A DNA stretch of 8,703 nucleotides from an uncultured Actinomycetes bacterium (GTDB lineage Bacteria; Actinomycetota; Actinomycetes; S36-B12), in the NCBI GenBank assembly GCA_937876275.1, contig CALFIA010000106.1, positions 1 to 8,703 on the forward strand, read 5' to 3'. The first letter of the stretch is position 1. The number at the start of each line of letters is the position of its first letter. The translations under genes were made by a program, and so were the position numbers. A model generated the notes under the pieces. That model was not told where the DNA came from. It did no database searches and worked only from the letters and a program-made list of their open reading frames with translations. Positions 1 to 6,423 of this stretch are shown here, one piece after another.

Positions 1-821
1 GCGACGTTTTTGTTCTGCAAACTCACACTGCTCCTGTAAATGAATGGATCATGGAGCACTTACTTATGGTTGATGCGCTTAAGCGCGCATCTGCAAAGCG
101 CATCACAGTTGTGGCACCTTTCTACGGTTATGCACGTCAAGACAAGAAGCACGCTGGCCGCGAACCAATCTCGGCTCGATTGATGGCTGACTTATTTGCT
201 GCTGCGGGCGCTGATCGTTTGATGAGTGTTGATTTGCATACTGCCCAGATTCAAGGTTTCTTCGACGGACCAGTTGATCACTTATTTGCATTACCAATAC
301 TTGCGGCACATGTTGGTCGCACTGTTGATCGCAGCAAGATCACGGTTGTTTCACCTGATGCTGGCCGAGTTCGAGTTGCAGAACGTTGGACTGACATTTT
401 GGGCGCACCGCTTGCCATCATGCATAAGCGTCGCGATCCAGACGTTCCGAATGAAGCCAAAGTCCTTGAAGTTGTTGGTGACGTTAAAGGTCGAATCTGC
501 ATCGTCGTTGATGACATGATCGATACCGGCGGCACCATCGTGAAGGCCGCCGAGACCCTCTTCGAGCAGGGTGCGGCCGGAGTCATCGTGGCCGCGACCC
601 ATGCGATCTTGAGTGACCCGGCCCGTGATCGCCTCCAGAACTCGAATATCTCCGAGGTCATCGTCACCGACACCCTGCCGATCGTCGACGAGGCTCGGTT
701 CCCCAAGCTCACCGTGCTCTCGATTGCGCCACTGCTGGCCAAGGCCATTACTGAGGTGTTCACCGATGGGTCGGTCACGAGCATGTTCGATGACACCCCC
801 TCGTTCGAGATGGGCAACTAA
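1..821 (+). CDS. prs: Ribose-phosphate pyrophosphokinase (PRPP synthetase), 5' partial
   Basis: The enzyme transfers pyrophosphate from ATP to ribose 5-phosphate, giving PRPP for purine, pyrimidine, His, Trp and NAD synthesis in the cytoplasm. The gene runs off the left edge. The first full codon is at base 3, and the residues before the Met at 51 (DVFVLQTHTAPVNEWI) are typical family sequence, so that Met is internal. About 272 residues are visible; class I enzymes have about 310-330, so roughly 50 N-terminal residues are missing. Visible motifs are YARQDKK, the metal-binding DLHTAQIQGFFDGPVDHL, SPDAGRVRVAERW, the flexible-loop KRRD, and the PRPP-binding loop VDDMIDTGGT at about bases 507-536. 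It precedes rplY, as is common in actinobacteria. Oddity: bases 51-521 use AT-ending codons, including four TTA Leu codons, while 522-818 uses almost only G/C-ending codons; see the separate entry. The family assignment is very secure. Confidence 0.97.
   Translation, partial: DVFVLQTHTAPVNEWIMEHLLMVDALKRASAKRITVVAPFYGYARQDKKHAGREPISARLMADLFAAAGADRLMSVDLHTAQIQGFFDGPVDHLFALPILAAHVGRTVDRSKITVVSPDAGRVRVAERWTDILGAPLAIMHKRRDPDVPNEAKVLEVVGDVKGRICIVVDDMIDTGGTIVKAAETLFEQGAAGVIVAATHAILSDPARDRLQNSNISEVIVTDTLPIVDEARFPKLTVLSIAPLLAKAITEVFTDGSVTSMFDDTPSFEMGN
500..540. other. Composition and codon-use breakpoint inside prs
   Basis: Hand counts in the prs reading frame give G or C at the third position in about 65 of 157 codons for bases 51-521 (41%) and about 84 of 99 codons for 522-818 (85%). 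Total GC is about 49% over bases 1-520 and about 60-70% just after. The reading frame and protein motifs continue without a break. The switch falls in the codons for the PRPP-binding loop (VDDMIDTGGT), one of the most conserved stretches of any prs gene. That is where homologous recombination, or mis-joining of reads from two species, would be favoured. The downstream genes match the GC-rich side. The sequence alone does not tell biology from assembly error. Confidence 0.75.
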
Positions 822-838
822 GGGGCTCCTGCCAGCCA

Positions 839-879
839 GCATGAGGGGATCGGGGCCGATTTCGTCCCTAGGCCCATGC
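839..879 (+). terminator. Imperfect hairpin downstream of prs, possible terminator
   Basis: Three nested pairing blocks are visible: GCATG (839-843) with CATGC (875-879), AGGGG (844-848) with TCCCT (865-869, one G-T pair), and ATCG (849-852) with CGAT (857-860) around a GGGC loop. Two short unpaired stretches interrupt it (861-864 and 870-874). It begins 18 nt after the prs stop codon. No T-run follows, so it is not a standard intrinsic terminator, although actinobacterial terminators often lack the T-run. It also abuts the putative -10 element of the next gene and could be incidental pairing in GC-rich DNA. Confidence 0.25.
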
Positions 880-883
880 TCGT

Positions 884-889
884 TAGACT
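884..889 (+). promoter_or_regulatory. Putative -10 element (TAGACT) upstream of rplY
   Basis: TAGACT fits the actinobacterial housekeeping -10 pattern TANNNT and lies in the only sizeable gap of the window. It would start transcription near base 896 and give a leader of about 95 nt before rplY. No convincing -35 hexamer sits 16-19 nt upstream; the best-placed hexamer, TTCGTC at 861-866, matches TTGACA at only the first two positions. If real, it would let rplY, pth and later genes be transcribed independently of prs. Confidence 0.35.
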
Positions 890-899
890 CCTCTCAATT

Positions 900-965
900 C
901 CTCGGCGAGGGTGTCGCACCGGCACCGTGATCGACGCGGTCGGCGCCCAACGCGCTTTGCCGAGG
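900..965 (+). promoter_or_regulatory. Foldable 5' leader of rplY (multibranch structure)
   Basis: CCTCGGCGAG (900-909) can pair with TTTGCCGAGG (956-965) in ten base pairs, two of them G-U. This encloses two small hairpins: GGTG/CACC (910-913 with 917-920) and CGAC/GTCG (932-935 with 939-942). The fold ends 12 nt before the GAGGAG ribosome binding site. Ribosomal protein genes are often controlled by such leaders through feedback binding of their own product. Here that idea rests only on hand-drawn pairing in GC-rich DNA, where chance helices are common. Confidence 0.25.
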
Positions 966-977
966 TGTCCGACGTAC

Positions 978-983
978 GAGGAG
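978..983 (+). promoter_or_regulatory. Ribosome binding site that sets the rplY GTG start
   Basis: GAGGAG ends 8 nt before the GTG at 992. This strong Shine-Dalgarno site, together with the L25-like residues that begin immediately after the GTG (SEVSITAVPR), places the start at 992. The in-frame ATG at 911 would add 27 Arg-rich residues unlike any L25 N-terminus. Confidence 0.8.
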
Positions 984-991
984 AAAAAGAA

Positions 992-1429
992 GTGTCCGAA
1001 GTTTCCATCACCGCCGTTCCCCGCTCCGATTTCGGCAAGGGTGCCGCGCGCCGCACGCGCCGCGAGGGAAACATCCCCGCAGTCATCTACGGCGAGGGCT
1101 CTGCCGTCACCCACGTTGCCCTGCCGGCACATGATCTCGAGCTCGCCCTGCGCAAGCCCCGAGTCGTGCTGAACATCACCCTTGAGGGCAAGACCATCGT
1201 CACCAAGCCGCGCGACGTTCAGCGCGAGCCGGTCAAGCGCTTCATCGAGCACGTTGACCTCATCATCATCTCCGCCAGCGAGGCCACCGACCGCGGCAAC
1301 GAGGCAGTTGCCTTCGTTGAAGCCGCCGAGGCACAGGCTGTTCAGGACGCCAAGGATGCCCGCTCGGGCAACGCGGCAGCCGACGCAGCCGATGCGGCTG
1401 ACGCCGCTGCTGCTGCAGCAGCTGAATAA
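992..1429 (+). CDS. rplY: Ribosomal protein bL25 (Ctc family), short form with Ala/Asp-rich tail
   Basis: bL25 binds 5S rRNA in the central protuberance of the large ribosomal subunit. The 145-residue product has the L25 core at about residues 1-91: TAVPRSDFGKGAARRTRREGNIPAVIYG at the N-terminus, including the RR-REG-IPAVIYG signature, and ending REPVKRFIEHVDLIII. Actinobacterial Ctc proteins are usually near 190-220 residues, with a second beta-rich TL5-type domain after that point. Here residues 92-145 look helical and low in complexity instead, ending in repeated Asp-Ala-Ala units and an Ala run (128-144). The alternative frame I read through bases 1262-1370 shows no hidden second domain, so a simple frameshift is not supported. 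The gene starts with GTG 8 nt after GAGGAG and stops 40 nt before pth, the usual actinobacterial order. Confidence 0.93.
   Translation: MSEVSITAVPRSDFGKGAARRTRREGNIPAVIYGEGSAVTHVALPAHDLELALRKPRVVLNITLEGKTIVTKPRDVQREPVKRFIEHVDLIIISASEATDRGNEAVAFVEAAEAQAVQDAKDARSGNAAADAADAADAAAAAAAE
1382..1423 (+). repeat. 9-nt periodic repeat coding the Asp-Ala-Ala tail of L25
   Basis: Three in-frame 9-nt units (1382-1390, 1391-1399, 1400-1408), each GAY-GCN-GCN, are followed by five further Ala codons (1409-1423). The units differ at wobble positions, so the repeat is old or is held at the protein level. The GCT/GCA run also makes a 14-nt palindrome centred on CTGCAG (1409-1422), a by-product of the Ala codons. 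Confidence 0.7.
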
Positions 1430-1446
1430 ATAGGGCTTCATTGCAC

Positions 1447-1522
1447 GAATAGTCAGGACCGGAATTCCCATGAGTGATGCGTGGCTTATAGCCGGGCTCG
1501 GGAATCCCGGTCCTGACTATTC
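1447..1522 (+). promoter_or_regulatory. Long hairpin bracketing the pth start codon
   Basis: Bases 1447-1469 and 1500-1522 are reverse complements at 22 of 23 positions: 16 consecutive pairs, one A-C mismatch (1463 with 1506), then six pairs. The 30-nt loop begins exactly at the pth ATG (1470). The left arm is wholly non-coding and contains the only candidate ribosome binding site (AGGA, 1455-1458). The right arm is codons 11-18 of pth, encoding the conserved GNPGPDYS with the catalytic-site Asn. In mRNA this would bury the ribosome binding site in one of the strongest possible local stems and give about two helical turns of duplex, a size suited to RNase III. The structure is certain at sequence level; regulatory function is inferred. 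It may instead have arisen by template switching or as an assembly artefact. Confidence 0.7.
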
Positions 1523-2069
1523 CGCCACACGGCACAACGTCGGCTACATGGCGGTTGACCGCATTGCGGCGATGACGGGCGGCAAGCTCTCGCGCCATAA
1601 GCGAGCCAATGCGATGGTGCTCGAGGGCAAGCTCGGGATGCCGGGAAGCCAGACCCCGATTGTCATGGTCGAATCACTGTCGTACATGAATGAGTCAGGC
1701 GGCCCCATCAAGGCGCTGATGCAGTTCTATGACATTCCCGTCGAGCGACTGATTGCCATCCACGACGAACTCGATATCCCATTCGCGGCGCTGCGCGTAA
1801 AGCTTGGCGGCGGCGACAACGGTCACAACGGGCTCAAGAGCATGCGCAAGGCGCTCGGCACCGGCGACTTCTACCGAGTGCGCATTGGCATCGGTCGGCC
1901 GCCAGGTCGCCAGGATCCCGCTGATTTCGTCCTCAAGCCCTTCGCGAGTAGTGAGCGGGCTGAACTGCCCGAGCTCATCGAGCGCTCGGCCGATGCCACC
2001 TGCTCGTTGATCACCAACGGCCTCGAGCGCACCCAGAGCATGTTCAACACCGGCCCCGCAAAGGAATAG
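1470..2069 (+). CDS. pth: Peptidyl-tRNA hydrolase
   Basis: Pth cleaves the ester bond of peptidyl-tRNAs that drop off ribosomes, freeing tRNA; it is generally essential. The 199-residue product has the normal family length and all expected active-site residues: Asn12 in GLGNPGP, catalytic His22 in TRHNVG, Asn74 in SYMNESG, Asp99 in HDELD, and Asn120 in GGGDNGHNGL. The actinobacterial signature RVRIGIGRPPGRQDPADFVL follows at about 136-155. The ATG at 1470 is set by the standard N-terminus (MSDAWLIAGLGNPG). The only ribosome binding site candidate is AGGA at 1455-1458, 11 nt away, and it lies inside the left arm of a 22-bp hairpin that closes right at the start codon, so translation is probably limited by RNA structure. 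The gene follows rplY by 40 nt and precedes the cysQ-type gene by 2 nt. Confidence 0.97.
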   Translation: MSDAWLIAGLGNPGPDYSATRHNVGYMAVDRIAAMTGGKLSRHKRANAMVLEGKLGMPGSQTPIVMVESLSYMNESGGPIKALMQFYDIPVERLIAIHDELDIPFAALRVKLGGGDNGHNGLKSMRKALGTGDFYRVRIGIGRPPGRQDPADFVLKPFASSERAELPELIERSADATCSLITNGLERTQSMFNTGPAKE

Positions 2070-2071
2070 CA

Positions 2072-2896
2072 ATGACAGATCTCCCGATCAGTGATGCCCA
2101 GCTCTCGAGCATGATCGCGAAGCAAGCGGGGCAGCTGCTGCTTGAACTGCGTGATTCTTTTGGCGAGATTGATGCCGCCGACAAGGATCGAGCAAATGAG
2201 CTGCGCAAGGCCGGAGATCACGCTGCCAACGAGTTCATCGTGGCTGCCCTTCGCGAGGCGCGCCCCGACGATGCGATCTTGAGCGAGGAGGAAAAGGACA
2301 ACGAGCTTCGGCTCGCCCACGAGCGGGTGTGGATCGTTGACCCCCTGGATGGCACCTACGAGTACGGCCAGGGTCGCGCAGACTTCGCCGTGCATATTGC
2401 GCTCTGGCACGCCTCCGAGCAGCGCCTGTCTGCCTGCACGGTCGATCTACCCGCCCAGGAACTCACGCGCACGATGTCGGATGCGGGCGCTGCTCCCGCG
2501 TCACTCCCGACCGACCGCGCCATTCGCATCGTCGCTTCGCGTAGCCGACCACCGGCGACTCTGGGTGCGACCGTCGAGATCTTGGCCCGACTTCTCGCCG
2601 ACGCGGGCATCAACTCCCACGGTGTGGAGATCATGGACGTTGGCTCGGTGGGTGCGAAGGTCAACGAGATCCTGTGCGGCCGCGCCGAGGCTTATGTGCA
2701 TGACACCGGCTTCTACGAGTGGGACGTCGCCGCTCCATATGGTGTCGCTCAGCACTACGGGCTGGTGCCCTCGCATGTTGACGCAGGCGCGGTCACGTTC
2801 AACCACATGCCGCCTTACGTCACCGACCTGACGGTTGCGCATCCTGAACTCGTGGATTACCTGCGTGCTGCACTTCGCGAGGCCGCGACTTCGTGA
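2072..2896 (+). CDS. cysQ: 3'(2'),5'-bisphosphate nucleotidase / inositol monophosphatase family (CysQ-like)
   Basis: This is a Mg-dependent, Li-sensitive-type phosphatase of the inositol monophosphatase superfamily. CysQ members convert pAp to AMP (and PAPS to APS), clearing a sulfate-assimilation by-product; some relatives act on inositol phosphates or fructose bisphosphate. The 274-residue protein shows Lys46-Ala-Gly-Asp49, the acidic SEEE at 71-74, the metal-binding DPLDGT at 90-95 and Trp217-Asp218 near the C-terminus, so the metal site is intact. Overall pattern (ELRKAGDHAANEF, VWIVDPLDGTYEY) resembles mycobacterial CysQ more than SuhB. The ATG follows the pth stop by 2 nt with AAGGA (2061-2065) 6 nt upstream, and the stop overlaps the mfd GTG by 4 nt, so it is probably co-translated with both. 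No sulfur genes are visible here; the exact substrate is inferred. Confidence 0.85.
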   Translation: MTDLPISDAQLSSMIAKQAGQLLLELRDSFGEIDAADKDRANELRKAGDHAANEFIVAALREARPDDAILSEEEKDNELRLAHERVWIVDPLDGTYEYGQGRADFAVHIALWHASEQRLSACTVDLPAQELTRTMSDAGAAPASLPTDRAIRIVASRSRPPATLGATVEILARLLADAGINSHGVEIMDVGSVGAKVNEILCGRAEAYVHDTGFYEWDVAAPYGVAQHYGLVPSHVDAGAVTFNHMPPYVTDLTVAHPELVDYLRAALREAATS

Positions 2897-5800
2897 GCCT
2901 TGCCGGACTTCTCAAGTCACTTCGCGGTGAGCTAGCCGCGCTCACTGACATGCCCGCCGGCAGTTCGCCGGTTCATGTCACGGCCGCTGTTCCAGTTCAG
3001 CCTGCCATTGCCGCGATGGTGAGCGGCCGCGGAGCACCAGTTCTCGTCATCACGCCGACGGGCCGAGAGGCCGAAGACGTCGCGGCGCAGATTCGCGAAC
3101 TTCTCGTCGACTCTCATGTCGAGGTCTTCCCGTCGTGGGAGACGCTGCCCCATGAACGACTCTCGCCTTCACTCGATACCGTGGGTCGACGCGTCGCCGT
3201 CCTGCGTCGCCTCGCTCACCCCGACTCCGCTGATCCGATGACCGGGCCGATCGACATCATCGTCGCGTCGATTCGTGCGGTGGCACAACCGATCATCATT
3301 GGCATTGGTGACGCTGAGCCGGTGCGCTTGCGCGTGAACGACCAGGGCGATCCCATGGAAATCGTCGAGCGCCTCGTCAGCCTGGGCTATGAGCGCGTCG
3401 ATCTTGTCGAGCGGCGCGGGCAGGTAGCGGCACGTGGCGGCATTCTCGATGTATTCCCCCCGACGAGTGAGCATCCGTTGCGAATCGAGTTCTGGGGTGA
3501 CAACGTCGAGGAGATTCGTAGCTTCGCCGTTGCCGATCAGCGTTCCCTCGAAAATGTCGACGAGGGTCTGTGGGCACCCGCGGTTCGTGAACTTCTCCTC
3601 ACCGACCAGGTGAGAGCCCGTTCAGCACAACTTTCCTCCATCCCGCAGCTCACAGAGATGTGCGACAAGCTGGCACAAGGCATCACGGTCGAAGGCATGG
3701 AGTCGCTGTCACCGGTACTTGCCGAAGGCATGACCTCGCTCATCGAGCTACTCGCGCCGGGAACGCAGGTCGTCTCGATGCAGCCCGAGCGCATCGATGC
3801 CCGCGCGCACGATCTCGTGCGCACAGCAGAGGAGTTCCTGGCAGCCTCCTGGCACAACGCGGCGGCCGGCAACGAGACACCGATTGACCTTGCGGGCCTC
3901 AATTACCTATCGATCGATGATCTTCAGATTGCCGCCATTCAGCGGTCGATGCGCTGGTGGGATCTCAGCGCACTTCCCAGCGATGACGAGCTCGCGGAAG
4001 ACACCGAATTGCGCATCACCGTTGATGCGAATGAATGCAATGGCTACAAAGGTGACTACACCGCGATTGTCACCGATCTGCGCACCTGGCTAGCCGAGGG
4101 TCGCGTCGTCGGGTTCATCACTCAGGGCCACGGCTCGGCTGAGCGCATCGCCGAGACTCTCGCGGGCGAGGATGTCGCTGCGCGACTGGTCGACGACTTG
4201 ATCGACGCACAGCCTGGCGTCGTGCACATCACCACCGGCCGGCTCGACTCCGGGTTCATCTTCCCCGGTCTGGTGCTCATCACTGAGGCAGATGTCTCCG
4301 GCCAGCGCTCAGCCACGCGCGATATGCGCCGGCTTCCCTCGCGGCGCCGACGCACCATCGATCCCTTGTCGCTTAAGGCCGGCGACTTTGTCGTGCACGA
4401 GCAGCACGGTGTTGGCAAGTACATCGAGATGGTGCAGCGCACTGTTGGCGACGCGACTCGTGAGTATCTAGTCCTCGAATATGCCTCGAGTAAGCGTGGT
4501 CAGCCCGCCGATCGGCTGTACGTGCCCACTGATCAACTCGATCTGGTCACCAAGTACGTCGGCGGCGAAGCGCCTGCCGTGCATCGACTCGGTGGTGCCG
4601 ACTGGCAGAAGGCCAAGGGCAGAGCACGCAAGGCGGTTAAGCAGATCGCCGGTGAACTCATTCGCCTGTACGCCGCGCGTCAGGCAGCAAAGGGCCATGC
4701 GTTCGGCGCCGATACCCCGTGGCAGCACGAGCTCGAGGATGCATTCGCGTACGTCGAGACTCCGGATCAGCTGGCCTGCATTGACGAAGTCAAGGCCGAC
4801 ATGGAGCGCACAGTGCCCATGGACCGTCTGATCTGCGGTGACGTCGGCTACGGAAAGACGGAGATCGCCGTGCGCGCGGCATTCAAGGCCGTCCAAGATG
4901 GCAAGCAGGTCGCCGTCCTAGTGCCCACCACGCTGCTCGTGCAGCAGCATTTCTCGACCTTCGCCGATCGCTACAGCGCATTCCCCGTCAAGGTCGCGGC
5001 ACTGTCGCGATTCAGCACCGACAAGGAGGCGAAGGAAGTGCTGGCCGGCGTTACCGATGGCTCCGTTGACGTGGTGATCGGCACCCATCGTCTGCTTACC
5101 CCCGACGTGCGGTTCAAGGATCTCGGCTTGGTGATTCTCGATGAGGAGCAGCGTTTCGGAGTCGAGCACAAGGAGTACCTCAAGGCGCTTCGCACCAACG
5201 TCGACGTTCTCGCCATGTCGGCAACGCCGATTCCCCGGACCTTGGAGATGGCAGTCACCGGCATTCGCGAGATGTCGGTGATCCAGACTCCGCCGGAGGA
5301 GCGTCACCCGGTGCTGACCTTCGTCGGGCCTTACGACGATAAGCAGATCTCCGCAGCTATGCGTCGTGAGCTGATGCGTGACGGCCAGGTGTTCTTCGTG
5401 CACAACCGAGTCGAGTCGATCGACCGCGTGGCATCACGCCTGCGCGATCTCGTGCCCGAGGCGCGCATTGCAGTGGCGCACGGCCAGATGGGGGAGCATC
5501 AGCTCGAGCAGGTCATCGTCGACTTCTGGGATAAGCAGATTGACGTTCTCGTCTGCACCACCATCGTCGAATCGGGTATCGACATCGCGAATGCGAACAC
5601 GCTTATCGTCGATCGCGCCGACACCTTCGGTCTCTCGCAGTTGCATCAGCTGCGTGGTCGAGTCGGACGAGGCCGTGAGCGCGCGTACGCCTACTTCCTC
5701 TATTCACCTGAGAAGCCGCTGACAGAGACCGCGCACGAGCGTCTCGCGACGATCGCCCAGCACACTGATCTCGGTTCGGGCATGCGCATCGCGCTCAAGG

Positions 5801-6423
5801 ATCTCGAGATCCGCGGCGCCGGGAACCTGCTCGGTGGTGAGCAGAGCGGTCATATCGCTGACGTCGGATTCGATCTCTACGTGCGACTGGTAGGCGAGGC
5901 TCTCGCCGAACACAAGGGCGATACCGAGGTGGTGCTTCCTGAGATCAAGGTTGAACTTCCGATCGATGCTCACATTCCGCATGACTACGTCCCGCATGAG
6001 CGCCTTCGCCTGGAGGCCTACAAGCGCCTGGCCGACGCCCATACGAATGATCAGGTCGACGAGGTCGCGGCCGAGCTCACTGACCGCTATGGCTCACTCC
6101 CTGCCCCCGTGGAGGCGCTGCTGGCCGTGGCCCGATTCCGGGTGCTCGCCCGCTCGGTTGGGCTGACCGAAGTCGTCGTGCAAGGCCAGGGAGTGCGCTT
6201 CGCGCCGGTCGAACTGCCGGAATCGGGGCAGATGCGCCTGACCCGGCTATACCCGCGCACGCTGGTCAAGCCTGCAACTCGTACCATCATCGTGCCGCGT
6301 CCGGTCACGGCCCTCATGGGCGGTGCTCCGGTCAGCGGTACGGAATTGCTCGACTGGGCCGCTGAACTGATCTCGGCGCTCTGGCCGTCCAAGACCCCCG
6401 CACCTGAATCGGAGAAGAAGTAG
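2893..6423 (+). CDS. mfd: Transcription-repair coupling factor Mfd
   Basis: Mfd is an ATP-driven translocase that removes RNA polymerase stalled at DNA lesions and recruits UvrA for nucleotide excision repair. The 1176-residue length is typical. The N-terminal UvrB-like part carries WETLPHERLSP (82-92) and a degenerate nucleotide site (VLVITPTGREAED) without GK, as expected. The RNA-polymerase-interacting Tudor-like domain starts at GDFVVHEQHGVGKY (497 on). The translocase has Walker A GDVGYGKT (649-656, Lys655), the DEEQ box (750-753), SATPIPRT (776-783) and motif VI QLHQLRGRVGRG (916-927). A TRCF-type C-terminal domain (about 1010-1115) covers the UvrA-binding surface. GTG at 2893 overlaps the cysQ stop (GTGA), with GAGG at 2879-2882 as a ribosome binding site. 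The stop overlaps the next start by one base. No broken motif or frameshift was seen. Confidence 0.98.
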   Translation: MSLAGLLKSLRGELAALTDMPAGSSPVHVTAAVPVQPAIAAMVSGRGAPVLVITPTGREAEDVAAQIRELLVDSHVEVFPSWETLPHERLSPSLDTVGRRVAVLRRLAHPDSADPMTGPIDIIVASIRAVAQPIIIGIGDAEPVRLRVNDQGDPMEIVERLVSLGYERVDLVERRGQVAARGGILDVFPPTSEHPLRIEFWGDNVEEIRSFAVADQRSLENVDEGLWAPAVRELLLTDQVRARSAQLSSIPQLTEMCDKLAQGITVEGMESLSPVLAEGMTSLIELLAPGTQVVSMQPERIDARAHDLVRTAEEFLAASWHNAAAGNETPIDLAGLNYLSIDDLQIAAIQRSMRWWDLSALPSDDELAEDTELRITVDANECNGYKGDYTAIVTDLRTWLAEGRVVGFITQGHGSAERIAETLAGEDVAARLVDDLIDAQPGVVHITTGRLDSGFIFPGLVLITEADVSGQRSATRDMRRLPSRRRRTIDPLSLKAGDFVVHEQHGVGKYIEMVQRTVGDATREYLVLEYASSKRGQPADRLYVPTDQLDLVTKYVGGEAPAVHRLGGADWQKAKGRARKAVKQIAGELIRLYAARQAAKGHAFGADTPWQHELEDAFAYVETPDQLACIDEVKADMERTVPMDRLICGDVGYGKTEIAVRAAFKAVQDGKQVAVLVPTTLLVQQHFSTFADRYSAFPVKVAALSRFSTDKEAKEVLAGVTDGSVDVVIGTHRLLTPDVRFKDLGLVILDEEQRFGVEHKEYLKALRTNVDVLAMSATPIPRTLEMAVTGIREMSVIQTPPEERHPVLTFVGPYDDKQISAAMRRELMRDGQVFFVHNRVESIDRVASRLRDLVPEARIAVAHGQMGEHQLEQVIVDFWDKQIDVLVCTTIVESGIDIANANTLIVDRADTFGLSQLHQLRGRVGRGRERAYAYFLYSPEKPLTETAHERLATIAQHTDLGSGMRIALKDLEIRGAGNLLGGEQSGHIADVGFDLYVRLVGEALAEHKGDTEVVLPEIKVELPIDAHIPHDYVPHERLRLEAYKRLADAHTNDQVDEVAAELTDRYGSLPAPVEALLAVARFRVLARSVGLTEVVVQGQGVRFAPVELPESGQMRLTRLYPRTLVKPATRTIIVPRPVTALMGGAPVSGTELLDWAAELISALWPSKTPAPESEKK

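Noticed and set aside
51..53. ATG at 51 as the true start of prs
   Set aside because: The frame is open to the window edge, and the residues encoded upstream (bases 3-50) match conserved PRPP synthetase sequence, so the Met is internal and the gene is 5' truncated.
278..817. 179-codon open frame on the minus strand over prs
   Set aside because: It is antisense to a fully supported prs frame and its product is low-complexity Ser/Thr/Arg-rich sequence without family features.
911..991. In-frame ATG at 911 as the rplY start
   Set aside because: It would add 27 Arg-rich residues unlike L25 and has no ribosome binding site, whereas GTG 992 has GAGGAG at ideal spacing and begins the L25 core.
1409..1422. 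14-nt palindrome GCTGCTGCAGCAGC as a terminator of rplY
   Set aside because: It lies inside the coding sequence, follows from alternating GCT and GCA Ala codons, and is not followed by a T-run.
818..1471. 217-codon open frame on the minus strand over rplY
   Set aside because: It lies opposite rplY, has no recognisable domain, and reflects the lack of stop codons in GC-rich antisense frames.
2893..3200. Missing Walker A lysine in the N-terminal part of Mfd as a defect
   Set aside because: The UvrB-like N-terminal module of Mfd normally lacks a working nucleotide site; the real Walker A at residues 649-656 is intact.
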